Assembly (NCBI GenBank): GCA_937894935.1
Contig: CALAYC010000007.1
Location: 1 to 26,261 of the forward strand
Reading direction: 5' to 3'
DNA: 26,261 nucleotides
From: an uncultured Verrucomicrobiota bacterium
GTDB lineage: Bacteria; Verrucomicrobiota; Verrucomicrobiia; Limisphaerales; JADLHS01
Shown here: one piece after another, positions 8,368-17,400 of the stretch
Numbering within the stretch: position 1 is the first letter of the stretch
Layout of the letters: the number at the start of each line of letters is the position of its first letter
Program-made: the position numbers and the translations under genes
Notes under the pieces: model-generated
What the model was told of the DNA's origin: nothing
What the model saw: the letters and a program-made list of their open reading frames with translations, nothing else
The model's database searches: none

Positions 8368-9722
8368 TGTGGCGTGAAAGTTCCATCCGCGTGTTGTCGG
8401 AGCAGGCGCTGAAGTCGCGCCACTAATCCGCCGCGATACGTTCCGGGTTGATGAAAATCCGAAGTAAACGAAGCAGAATGATTTGCCGGATTGGATTTGA
8501 AGGCAACGTAACGCTCCAGCAAATCCAGTTCTTCCCGCAACTCCCAGATGCGTCGGCTCAAGGCGTAGAACAATGGCCGGTCGCGGAGTTCGGTCATCCG
8601 AACACAGAATTCCCGCAATCGGCTGGCCTGGTGTCGAAACCTGACTGCCATTTCACCCCATTCGGTGGGCGGAGTACCGAGCAACGTTCGCGTCAGGGTG
8701 AAAAATTGTTCGGCTTCGTCGCCTTCTTGATGAGGCAAATAGTAGCTGTCACCGAAGAACAGCAGCTCCGGTAAATCTACCGCCGCGCCGACCGTGGCAA
8801 AGTACGGCAACCATTCGCGCATGGCGGATTCGTAGGCTGCCCGAGGATTCCACTCGGCAACGCCACAATTTATGAAAGCGGCGAAGGTGCGGAACGGAAC
8901 GTAATTCAGCGGAAACTCATTGTTGGGGTTGAGGAGCAGGCCCGGCACGGCACTTCGCAATTCGAGGGGTCGTCCTGCGTAAGGTCCGCAGAAAAATCGT
9001 CGGCCGTCGTAGTCATTGGCGTGAAGGTTATCCCAGATCACCGGCTTGCGACGTAATCGGGTTTGCAACTCCTGCACGTGGGCCACGGTGATTTCGCGGG
9101 AGATGATTTCCGGCCCGGTCCAGAACACATCAATCTCCGGCAACAGTTCGCGCCCCAAGGTGGACAGGTAATCCGGTCCGCCGAGTTGGGCGGCGGCCAT
9201 CCGACCACAATACGGCGTAGGGCAGAACAGAAACCGGGCGGTCGGGCAGCGTTCGCGCGTCCAGCGGAATAGTGTGTTTGTCAGGTGACATTGCGCGGCG
9301 GCGAACGATCCCCAGCGTTGCAGGTCCGCAGCGTTCATGCGATCGGGGATGTCGTCAAACAGCAAAGCAAAGTTCTGGCAGCCCAAAGCGAGCATCTGCG
9401 CGAAACGGGTTTGAAGCTGTTGCAAGTCCGCCTCGCGGCTGTAGCAAATGTCCAATCCCGGACTTAACGCATAGATGAATTGAATCCCCCGTTGTCGGGC
9501 CGCTGACACAAGCTGTCGAAAAACATCTGCTTCCGTTTCGGAATAAATTTCTCGCCAGAAAGCGCGATGTTTGAGGTCGTCCTTGGGAGCATAAAGATAC
9601 GTGTTAAGTCCCCAGGCCTTCATCCAATCGAACAACTGGACACGTTCAGCTTGCGACCAGGGTTGGCCGTAAAATCCCTCAATGACGCCCGCCAGAAAGT
9701 TTGTCGTGGGTGTCGCTATCAT
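8364..9722 (-). CDS. GH84 beta-N-acetylglucosaminidase, human OGA-like, cytoplasmic
   Basis: 452-residue GH84 enzyme, which removes terminal beta-N-acetylglucosamine by substrate-assisted catalysis. Seen: GFYG (residues 16-19), APKDDLKHR with Lys47, FALLFDDI with the catalytic pair Asp123/Asp124, FCPTPYCG with Tyr171, VIWDNLHANDYD with Asn232 and Asp237, and NPN with Asn265. These match human OGA Lys98, Asp174/Asp175, Tyr219, Asn280, Asp285 and Asn313. Spacing is identical from GFYG to Lys98 and from Asp285 to Asn313. Residues 300-452 are mostly helical-looking. There is no signal peptide, unlike the secreted bacterial GH84 enzymes best studied. The ATG at 9722 forms an ATGA overlap with the preceding gene's stop; the longer frame lacks homology. 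The stop overlaps the GNAT start. The natural substrate in this cell is unknown. Confidence 0.95.
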   Translation of the reverse strand: MIATPTTNFLAGVIEGFYGQPWSQAERVQLFDWMKAWGLNTYLYAPKDDLKHRAFWREIYSETEADVFRQLVSAARQRGIQFIYALSPGLDICYSREADLQQLQTRFAQMLALGCQNFALLFDDIPDRMNAADLQRWGSFAAAQCHLTNTLFRWTRERCPTARFLFCPTPYCGRMAAAQLGGPDYLSTLGRELLPEIDVFWTGPEIISREITVAHVQELQTRLRRKPVIWDNLHANDYDGRRFFCGPYAGRPLELRSAVPGLLLNPNNEFPLNYVPFRTFAAFINCGVAEWNPRAAYESAMREWLPYFATVGAAVDLPELLFFGDSYYLPHQEGDEAEQFFTLTRTLLGTPPTEWGEMAVRFRHQASRLREFCVRMTELRDRPLFYALSRRIWELREELDLLERYVAFKSNPANHSASFTSDFHQPGTYRGGLVARLQRLLRQHADGTFTPQ

Positions 9723-11365
9723 TCGCCTTGTAAGAATCCATGATACCGACCTAACCAGTATGGCAAAAGAAACGCCGCACCGTCGCCCTCGCGTTTTCCA
9801 CCACTGCCTCCGTCCACCACAAACGGGCTGGTGTTCCAACGCATCACCGGACGTTCATCCGGCGGCAGCAAGGTGACGGTTTCGCGTCTGTTGTGGTGAT
9901 CGGTGGTGTTGGCCCAGGTGATGTCGGCCCGATGCGAATTTTTAACGTCCCAATGAATGAGGTCGAGCGGCATTCGGTAGAGCGTCCCGACGGCGGCGGG
10001 TAAATCTGCATCGGCCTTCGGTCGGCTGGTAAGATAGATGAACGTCCAGAGCGGATTGGCCTGCCGGCGCATGTTAATCCACCATTCATCCAACGCGTGC
10101 CGATACACCGCCAACAGAGCGGGGTCTTTCTCGTATCGGAAAAGAGTGTAGAAGGGCAACATGGCGAGTTGCTCATCCGAATAATTCATTTCCGTGCGGA
10201 ACTCGTTCACACGTCCGACGAGATTGGTGTAGTTCAATTCGTACGCCACCTTGCGATACTCGGCTTCGTAGTGTAGTTCGCCGGTGATGTGGGCGGCAAC
10301 TTTCAGAAAACTCAGCAACTCCAGTGCGTTCAAAGCCCGTTCCTCCTGATTTTTCTGCAACGCCTCGGGCGACCACCAACCCCACGTGGTGACTTTGCCG
10401 TCCAGGTCCACGAGGGTGTAACCATGCGAAATGATGTGATCCGTGATTCGACGCGTGGTTTCGATCATTCGTTGCTTCAGCTCACTCCCGGGCAATAAAT
10501 CGTAAGCGACGCTGAATGCAAAGTAGTGTCCGACGATTTCATCAGAACTGGTGTCAGCCTTCCAATAATACCGACCATCGGCGGTCCAATGCCATTCGCC
10601 ATCGGTGGGCATGCGATCTCCTTTGCGAATGTACGAGCGCGCGGGGAATCCTCGGCGACCGGCGACTTCTTCAAGAAAGAGGAGTGCTTCAAGCGATTTC
10701 TGTGCGTTCGCCAACGCCTCCGGAGATTTGGTGACCGAATAACGAAAGCCTTCGGCGGCGACATACAGCGAAGTCCAAAGCCCGTTGTTATCATTATCTA
10801 CCGGTTGATTGCTGGAAAGCTCGCCCGGCACCAGTAGCCGGGAATCGCCCAGCAATCCATAACGATCATGGCGCGCGGCAATGAGGTCCTCAAACCATGC
10901 CGCCTTTTGCGCGAGTGTCATGGGACGCAGCTCAAGGTGGGAAACCGCGGTGGCGGTTCGTACCCAGACACCGGCTTTGGCATCGGGAACGATTTGCCGC
11001 ACCTCGTCGTCAACCAGATAGCGGCGACCGCCCAGATACTGTCGGCGATCCCGCTCGGCTGCCGCAAAATCAAGTCGCATCAGTCCCTGCGTCGTTCCCA
11101 ACCAAATCGCGCCATCCGTGGCCTTGGCCGTTGCGGTGATCCCGCCGACGGGCAGAGGCGTCGCATTGGTGTGAAGTGCGATTGGAACATTCGAGTCTGT
11201 CAGGCTGTAGTGGGTGGCAATTTTCTGCGGATACGGAGTCAGCTTCACGGGCTCCCAGGCGATGGCTGAACTGCTGAGCCACAGACAAGCGCTGAAGACA
11301 CTCAACCAGCCAGCTCCGGTAAGCAGTACTCGCGGCGTGGACTTTTCGATAAGCGACGACGACAT
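9719..11365 (-). CDS. Secreted protein with partial Reg_prop-like propeller and predicted alpha/alpha-toroid domain
   Basis: 548 residues from the ATG at 11365; a TTG two codons upstream is less likely. Residues 1-36 look like a signal peptide (hydrophobic run ending SSSAIA before WEP). Residues about 45-150 hold one or two blades resembling two-component-regulator propellers (DGAIWLGTTQGLMRLD, GVWVRTATAVSHLEL), far fewer than a complete propeller. Residues about 155-545 are helix-rich and Trp/Tyr/Glu-rich (DNDNNGLWTSLYVAAEGFRY, GFPARSYIRKGD, YYWKADTSSDEIVGHYFAF), suggesting an (alpha/alpha)n barrel as in many glycosidases and polysaccharide lyases. I cannot name a CAZy family. It lies directly upstream of GH84 with an ATGA overlap, and 176 nt separate it from the DUF4832 gene. 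Confidence 0.8.
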   Translation of the reverse strand: MSSSLIEKSTPRVLLTGAGWLSVFSACLWLSSSAIAWEPVKLTPYPQKIATHYSLTDSNVPIALHTNATPLPVGGITATAKATDGAIWLGTTQGLMRLDFAAAERDRRQYLGGRRYLVDDEVRQIVPDAKAGVWVRTATAVSHLELRPMTLAQKAAWFEDLIAARHDRYGLLGDSRLLVPGELSSNQPVDNDNNGLWTSLYVAAEGFRYSVTKSPEALANAQKSLEALLFLEEVAGRRGFPARSYIRKGDRMPTDGEWHWTADGRYYWKADTSSDEIVGHYFAFSVAYDLLPGSELKQRMIETTRRITDHIISHGYTLVDLDGKVTTWGWWSPEALQKNQEERALNALELLSFLKVAAHITGELHYEAEYRKVAYELNYTNLVGRVNEFRTEMNYSDEQLAMLPFYTLFRYEKDPALLAVYRHALDEWWINMRRQANPLWTFIYLTSRPKADADLPAAVGTLYRMPLDLIHWDVKNSHRADITWANTTDHHNRRETVTLLPPDERPVMRWNTSPFVVDGGSGGKREGDGAAFLLPYWLGRYHGFLQGE

Positions 11366-11541
11366 GCGCAATCTTTGATGGTTACGACTGAGAAAAATTC
11401 AACGTGTCCGGTCGCATATAATTTGGCGGATGGATGGGGATTTTTCACTGGCAACGGATTCCGCTGCTTGAGCCAGCCACAGCTTCAAAGCGGCGGGCGC
11501 TGGCGATTGAATTGTCAGGGACGAGATAAAACGACGGCGGT
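11366..11541. other. Intergenic spacer inside the minus-strand gene run
   Basis: This 176-nt gap between the DUF4832 stop and the toroid-gene start is the longest break in the nine-gene run. A TATATG-type AT-rich patch lies near 11417-11425 on the minus strand, but no convincing -35 partner or Shine-Dalgarno was seen. It could hold an internal promoter for the seven downstream genes. Small frames here have no recognisable homology. Confidence 0.35.
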
Positions 11542-13068
11542 TCACGGGGAAAGTTTGCCTGACGGAGTGACGGGTGCAACGTAATGCAGTGACTTGTCGG
11601 TGAGAAGATCGTCAAACGTCGTGTTATCCAATTGGGCGGTCGCGACGTCAACACCCACACCCAGTTTGCCAATGGGATGGCGCCCACCGCGGAAATAATT
11701 CGCAGTGGCAAACCTGACGGCAGGCAGATTCCCTGCGGGATCGAGGATTGCCAGAGCGAGAATGTATTCGCCAACCGGCAGTTTTTTCGGCAATTCAAAA
11801 TTTCCAGTCACGTGGTTGGTCTTCGCCGGAATGTCATAATCCCGACCCGTATCCCACTTGAAACTCGCGTGGGCCTTATCGCCAATAGGCTGACCTTTGC
11901 CCAGGTCGGAAAATTCGCCCGGCAGCCAGGTGCGGATGTCGAGTGACTTGAAATTCTCCCGCCACACCGGTGTGCGGGTTTTTGGATCGAGCAAACTCAC
12001 TTCCACGGGCCAGTTGTAGTACATGGGTGCCGAGCCAAGATTCCGAACTATTAGTGAGACGGAAAAATTTGCGCCGGGTTCGACGCGCGCCGGATACCGC
12101 ACCTCATCCATTACGAATCGGTATCCGAACGCAGTTTGAATTCGGGCCGCTCCGCGTGCTGCGTCAGAATCGTTCGCATCGTAATTACTCACCCAGCCCA
12201 ATGCGGTCCAGTGCCACCGACGAATATAGCGAATCAAGGTGTCAGCCTGTTTGCTGACGGCCTCGTTGGGAGTCAGGGCCAGACGCGGCTTGGGTTCGGG
12301 CGTGGAATCGAAAGCCATTTCTCCGGCCATCGGCGCAATCTTCCAGCGCTCGGCCAGGCGACCTTCCAATACGGGAACATGTTTGCTCATTTCCCAGCCG
12401 GGATTTCCGAAGGAGTCCCAATGAATTCCAAAATCATAATTCTCAAACTCCCAGGGATAACGATTCATCACCAACTTGTGTTTGAAAGCCGCCTTGAAAG
12501 CATCGCCGAGAATTTTCTGCATCTCGGCGTCAGGCGACGGATGATGTTGCTCACCCCACGGCCCGATCATACCCATCTCGATAAAGGCAATGCGCGGATC
12601 GGTGTCCCAGGCTTCTCCCATCTTGGCAATCATGCGTACGACCCGTTGCTTGAACTGAGCGCTGGTGAAATCGCGGGGCATATCTGCGGGCCAGTAGGAA
12701 TAAATCGGCCAATAGTTGGTAGCTCCGGGCTGAGGCCACTCCAAAAAAACGCGTGGGATGATTTTAATGTTCCGTTCCGCCACACCGCCCCAATGTTTGT
12801 CTGCATACGCCCGCAATTTTTCCACCCCATCGTCGGCCGAATTTTCGATGGCGTTCCACTTCACGTATTCCCGGGCGAGCGTGGCGTATTCGTGCCCGCC
12901 ATTGAGTGGTCCAATGAATCCCATCAACGGATTGCGCAACGGCTTTTCGTAAGGTTTTGGGTGGATGACAACTTCCGCTGCTCCCACAGTCGCTACCCCC
13001 GAGCTCAAGATGAGCCAAACGAGAATGACGGCGCGCAAGCAGGGTGGGTAATAAATTTTCAGGCTCAT
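11542..13068 (-). CDS. Secreted DUF4832-type glycosidase-like protein
   Basis: 508-residue exported protein. Residues 1-31 are a signal peptide (hydrophobic core AVILVWLILSSGVATVGAA). The N-terminal part begins with the NPLMGF signature typical of DUF4832-containing proteins and continues as a probable TIM barrel: YVKWNAIE, IIPRVFLEWP, and FIEMGMIGPWGEQH, where the Glu residues at strand ends could be catalytic. From about residue 330 a beta-sandwich region (VEPGANFSVSLIVRNLGSAPMYYNWPVEVSL) corresponds to DUF4832. No enzymatic activity is established for the family as far as I know; a glycoside hydrolase-like role is inference from fold and context. The ATG at 13068 lies 21 nt after the ceramidase-like stop. 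Confidence 0.82.
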   Translation of the reverse strand: MSLKIYYPPCLRAVILVWLILSSGVATVGAAEVVIHPKPYEKPLRNPLMGFIGPLNGGHEYATLAREYVKWNAIENSADDGVEKLRAYADKHWGGVAERNIKIIPRVFLEWPQPGATNYWPIYSYWPADMPRDFTSAQFKQRVVRMIAKMGEAWDTDPRIAFIEMGMIGPWGEQHHPSPDAEMQKILGDAFKAAFKHKLVMNRYPWEFENYDFGIHWDSFGNPGWEMSKHVPVLEGRLAERWKIAPMAGEMAFDSTPEPKPRLALTPNEAVSKQADTLIRYIRRWHWTALGWVSNYDANDSDAARGAARIQTAFGYRFVMDEVRYPARVEPGANFSVSLIVRNLGSAPMYYNWPVEVSLLDPKTRTPVWRENFKSLDIRTWLPGEFSDLGKGQPIGDKAHASFKWDTGRDYDIPAKTNHVTGNFELPKKLPVGEYILALAILDPAGNLPAVRFATANYFRGGRHPIGKLGVGVDVATAQLDNTTFDDLLTDKSLHYVAPVTPSGKLSP

Positions 13069-13089
13069 GCGAACCAGTGGGCGTATGTG

Positions 13090-14331
13090 TTAGCGCGTCG
13101 GGGCCGGGCATTCATTGATGAATTGCAAAGCCTCGTTGACCAGGATTTCGCCGGTGCGTTCGCCCAGGCTGACGCGTGAGATATAGGCGTAGCGTTTGAA
13201 GCTATCGAAATCCTCCTTGGTCAGGATGTAACCAAACGCATCGTTCGTGAGTCCGAACAAGAGATTATGCTCACCCCGCATTTTGCGTTTCAGGTAGTAA
13301 CCAATGTTCGGCAAGGCTTCACCCGGGATGGTGAGAATTTGCGCCGTGCCCAGATTGACCAGGTTCAGTTGCGTGGAGATTTTTCCGTCCGTCGGTCGGG
13401 GCGCGGCAGGCAGGCTTTTCATCAGGGTTCGCATCAAGGGCGAATCGACGGGAAAAGCGACCGTTCGCGCGGCGCAGAAAATTTGCGGTGAACTTTGCTC
13501 TGGGGCGCTGGCAACGGTCTGCAAGGCTTCGTCGGCCAACAATGCGCCAATGCGCTGACATTCGGTCCAGCTTCGGGCTTCACCTTTATCGGGCAGGCGA
13601 TTGTCCGCGGTAACCATGCCGCCTTGCGCGCTGTTCATAAAGATTCCGGTGCCACCACCTCGTTCGGCAATACGCTCGTACAGCGGCCCGATCAAATCCG
13701 GGCTGCAAACCCCGGCGTCGCTGCCCAACACTTCAGGATGAATCGCATAATTGACGAGTGTCGCGATGGGTTTGCCGAAAACATCCAGCGCCTGAATCAC
13801 ATGACAACGCGGATCGTACAACTGCTCCGCGTAATAATTGTAGGCGATTTTGCCTTTTGCTTCGCCGGTTGCCACCTTGAGACGGGCGGGTTGCAGGTTG
13901 GCAATGGCTTCATTGATTGCCTCGACCATCCGGACGCAAACTGATTCCAGATATTTTGGATCACTCTGGCCATCGGGAAATCCATAACAATCCGGTGCGC
14001 TGTGGGTGTGCGTGGCGCCGATCAGGATATTGGCGGCGGGTATGCTTTTGACGGCGGCACGAACCTGATTGCCGAGCGTGGCGGGAAATCCCAGAAAGTC
14101 GGCGCTGACAATTGCCACGCGGTTGGTTTCCTGCGCGAAGACCAACGCCCGCACCGTCAGTTCGCCTTCCTTCCGCGTCACCGGCTTGGATGGTCCGACG
14201 CCGCCACTGACCGGCAAAAGTGGCTCCGGCGTGACATTGCGGATGGCGATCCCGGCCTGGAAATCCGCAGCAGCATTGAAAGTCGCTAGAAGGAACAGCA
14301 ACAGCGGTTTCAAAGTTTTGAAAGTGAGCAT
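13090..14331 (-). CDS. Secreted neutral/alkaline non-lysosomal ceramidase-like protein
   Basis: 413 residues from the ATG at 14331, which directly precedes a signal peptide (LKPLLLFLLATFNAAA). An in-frame ATG at 14358 would add nine residues. The protein matches the N-terminal domain of neutral ceramidases: FQAGIAIRNVTP at the start, a metal-ligand motif ATHTHSAPD (His108, His110), NYAIHPEVLG (His198), NSAQGG and IPGEALP. True neutral ceramidases are usually longer; short secreted bacterial versions are common in polysaccharide-degradation loci and their substrates are mostly unknown, so ceramide cleavage should not be assumed. It is the first gene of the minus-strand run and is divergent from the 1141-residue esterase fusion. 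Confidence 0.85.
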   Translation of the reverse strand: MLTFKTLKPLLLFLLATFNAAADFQAGIAIRNVTPEPLLPVSGGVGPSKPVTRKEGELTVRALVFAQETNRVAIVSADFLGFPATLGNQVRAAVKSIPAANILIGATHTHSAPDCYGFPDGQSDPKYLESVCVRMVEAINEAIANLQPARLKVATGEAKGKIAYNYYAEQLYDPRCHVIQALDVFGKPIATLVNYAIHPEVLGSDAGVCSPDLIGPLYERIAERGGGTGIFMNSAQGGMVTADNRLPDKGEARSWTECQRIGALLADEALQTVASAPEQSSPQIFCAARTVAFPVDSPLMRTLMKSLPAAPRPTDGKISTQLNLVNLGTAQILTIPGEALPNIGYYLKRKMRGEHNLLFGLTNDAFGYILTKEDFDSFKRYAYISRVSLGERTGEILVNEALQFINECPAPTR

Positions 14332-14440
14332 GGACAGATTATGACGGTGCGGAGTCATTTAGCCAGCCGCCAAACCTCGTGGCGCGAAATCAATCGGCGC
14401 GAGCTTTCCATGGTGCAGCAATTCCCGTACAAAAGACGTG

Positions 14441-17400
14441 ATGTTTCCCCGCGACTTAAACCGGTTTTGGACGCGCTGCGGCTGTCTGTGTCTTTTACTT
14501 GCTTCAGGTGGTCTTGCTTGCTCGCAACCGACGAATTATTCCGCCGTAGTCACGCCCGCAGCTCCCGGTGACCAATTAGTTCGCACGTCCCTTCCGCTGC
14601 CGCGAGGTTTGCTGGGCGAAGGCCAGCGGTTGATCGGAACGGATGGCCGGATGGAGTTTGTGGTTTCCCCACGCGTTTTGTCGTGGCATCCCGTCCGTAA
14701 TGGCGAACCCAAATCAGCGCGCCGGGCCTTGGTCACCTTTCCATTTTTCTTTCCCACCACGAATGCGGTGAGTTTCACTTTTCGCGCCGGCGGGACGAAC
14801 CTTCCGAAACCCACGCTGCCCTTAACGGTCGAGTTAAACCAGGAATCGCAATCGCTAAAGTTGAAATGGCAATCAGGTCAGGAGATAGACCTGAAGCTGA
14901 TTGCTCCATTGCGAACATCCACTGTCGCGCCTCGGCTTGAACTCGTCGAAGAGCACCATTCCTACCGTTGGCAACGGTGGCATTTCCCGGATCCGCATTG
15001 GCCGCGAATCATTGAAGTGCGAATGGATGCACTCGGTGGCGTCGTCGTGATTGCGCATCTGCAAAGCAACCTGCCCGACGACAGCACTGTGCCGGATTTT
15101 GGTTGGCTCGCGAAAACTCCGGCAACGTCCATCAGCGGCGTTTCCTCCAATGTTCCGGTGACATTGAGCGGCGAATCATTCCGTCATAGCTTCGCTGGCG
15201 GGGCTATGGCCCGGTTCACACCCGGGACTAATGGACTGACTCTTTATCATCCGACCGCACAATTGAAACGACGCGGTCACGTTGACATCAGCTTCCCGGC
15301 AACCGACCAACTCGAATATCGCTACTATCGTTGCACCACCAATGAAATGGTCCCCATGCAACCCACTTCATGGCAGCGGGCTGAAATTGGCATCGCCCCG
15401 GCAACACTTGCGCCGTTGACCGTCACGCTCGAGTCGCCGCATGACGTCAAGGTATCACCCGCGCTTTGGCAGGAATTGTATTCCCTCGAACAACAGCCCA
15501 TCGCCGGGTTGCCACCAGAGTTGAGCGCTCTGCTCAACTATCACCGTGATGCGATCGTTCGCAGTATGGCCGTGGGTGATGATTGGGGAAACGTGACCGG
15601 CTATTCGGATTCACAACCGCATGGCGGTTATTACGGGATGAACCGACTGAATCATGGCGCCGGGATTTTTGAGGAAGGCTGGCGCAGCGGGGATAACCGG
15701 TTGCTCGAAACTGCCGTGCTCTGGTGCGACAATTTTTATGATCAGTCAATCTGGTGGGGTGAGAAAAAAACCGGCGGCACGCGATTGAATTCGGTTACCT
15801 ACGAAGGCAGGACGCCACGCGATAACAAATACATGTGGCGCTCAAACAAGTCGTCGGATTTTTGCACCAAGGGCTACGACTGTTTCTGGCTCGCGTATGA
15901 ACAGACGGGCGACCCGCGCATGCGGGAAGCGGTCGAGGCGCAGGTGAATTATGCGATGGCCAATGTTCACGCGGATCGGGGACAGTGTCGCAATATCGGC
16001 GACGTGCGGGATTGGTTACGCCTCTATCGCTACACGGGTGAGCGGCGGTACTTGGACGAAGCGCTGCGACTGTTTCGCGAATTGCGCACAAAACTGACTG
16101 CGGAAAATCTCTTTGATCAGTCCGGCAAGCCTATTGATCCCGATCCGCCGTTCATTGAGGATGACGAGGTCGGATTCAAGGTGGGTTATGCCAAGCCCTA
16201 TATCATCGGCTATGCGCTTGCGGGTTTGCCAGAATTGATCCCGCTCGCGCCGAACGAGCCGCGCTTGCGCGAAACGGTGCAGGCGGTTGCTGATTTTCTC
16301 ACGACGAGTCAGGACCCGATCGGCGGCTGGCGATATCCGCATCCGCGTTCGAGTTCGATTTACATGTCGCAAGCCATCGAACATGCGTGGCAAATCACTC
16401 AAGCCGCGCGGGTGCTCGGTGCCAACGATAGGTATCTTGATGCCATCGAACGTGTCTTGCGCCAACGCATTCAAGGTTGGTTACAGACCGGTCAGACGCT
16501 GCACATGATTACTGGCTGGGAAAAGGCCACAGGCAAAGTAAAGACGACGCAAGAGCTTTATAGCCTTTACAAAAAGCCGGACGAACGCGATCCAACCCGC
16601 GATTACACGGAGGGACGCGCCGGCTTTGGTGGCAGTGCGCCGGAAGGAATCGTCTATTTCCCGGAAGTGCTTGCGTTTTACTTGCAACATCGGTCCGCAT
16701 CACGATTGCTTGCGCCAGCGGTCGCAGATGAACCGCTTGGCAAAGTGTTGGCGCGTACGGCCATTCAGTCGTCGGACGCCAACTATCAAACCAACGGGAT
16801 CGTGGCCAAACTTCCAGTCTTCTATGAAAAGCTGGCTGACAAATTGGATTTCCCGCTTTCGTGGCTCGCCACAAATCAAGGGGATTTCACTCAATGGCGT
16901 GAGGCCGCCCGGGCCAAAGTTTTTGAAACCATGTTGCGTCCGCCCGGAGTCGCGCCGTTTGAGCCAAGAGTCATCGCAACGGAAGATCGCGGCAGCTACG
17001 TGGCGCGCAAAGTTGTCTTCAATCTCACAGCCGAGAGCCGCGTGCTTGCATATTTGCTGATGCCGAAAGGTGAGGGACCATTTCCCGCGATGCTGATGCT
17101 TCACGATCACGGCGGCAAGTTCGACATCGGCAAAGAGAAGGTCATCCGACCGTTCGGCGATGCGCCGGAACGAATGGAATCAGCGCGTCTGTGGTCGGAG
17201 CGATATTACAGCGGACGATTCATCGGTGATGAACTGGCCAAACGTGGTTATGTGTGTCTGGCGGTGGACATGTTGAACTGGGGCGATCGCGGCGGCGCGG
17301 GCTCGGACGGGCAACAATCGCTGGCGGCCAATCTGATGCAATTCGGCATGTCGTTCGCCGGGCTCATTGCTTATGAAGATTTAAGAACATTGGAATTCCT

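Noticed and set aside
12136..13179. Plus-strand frame of 347 codons
   Set aside because: Antisense to the DUF4832 gene, whose signal peptide and conserved motifs are clear; the plus frame shows no family features.
13090..14331. Calling the ceramidase-like protein a true ceramidase
   Set aside because: It is much shorter than characterised neutral ceramidases and no sphingolipid genes are nearby; only the N-terminal domain family is supported.
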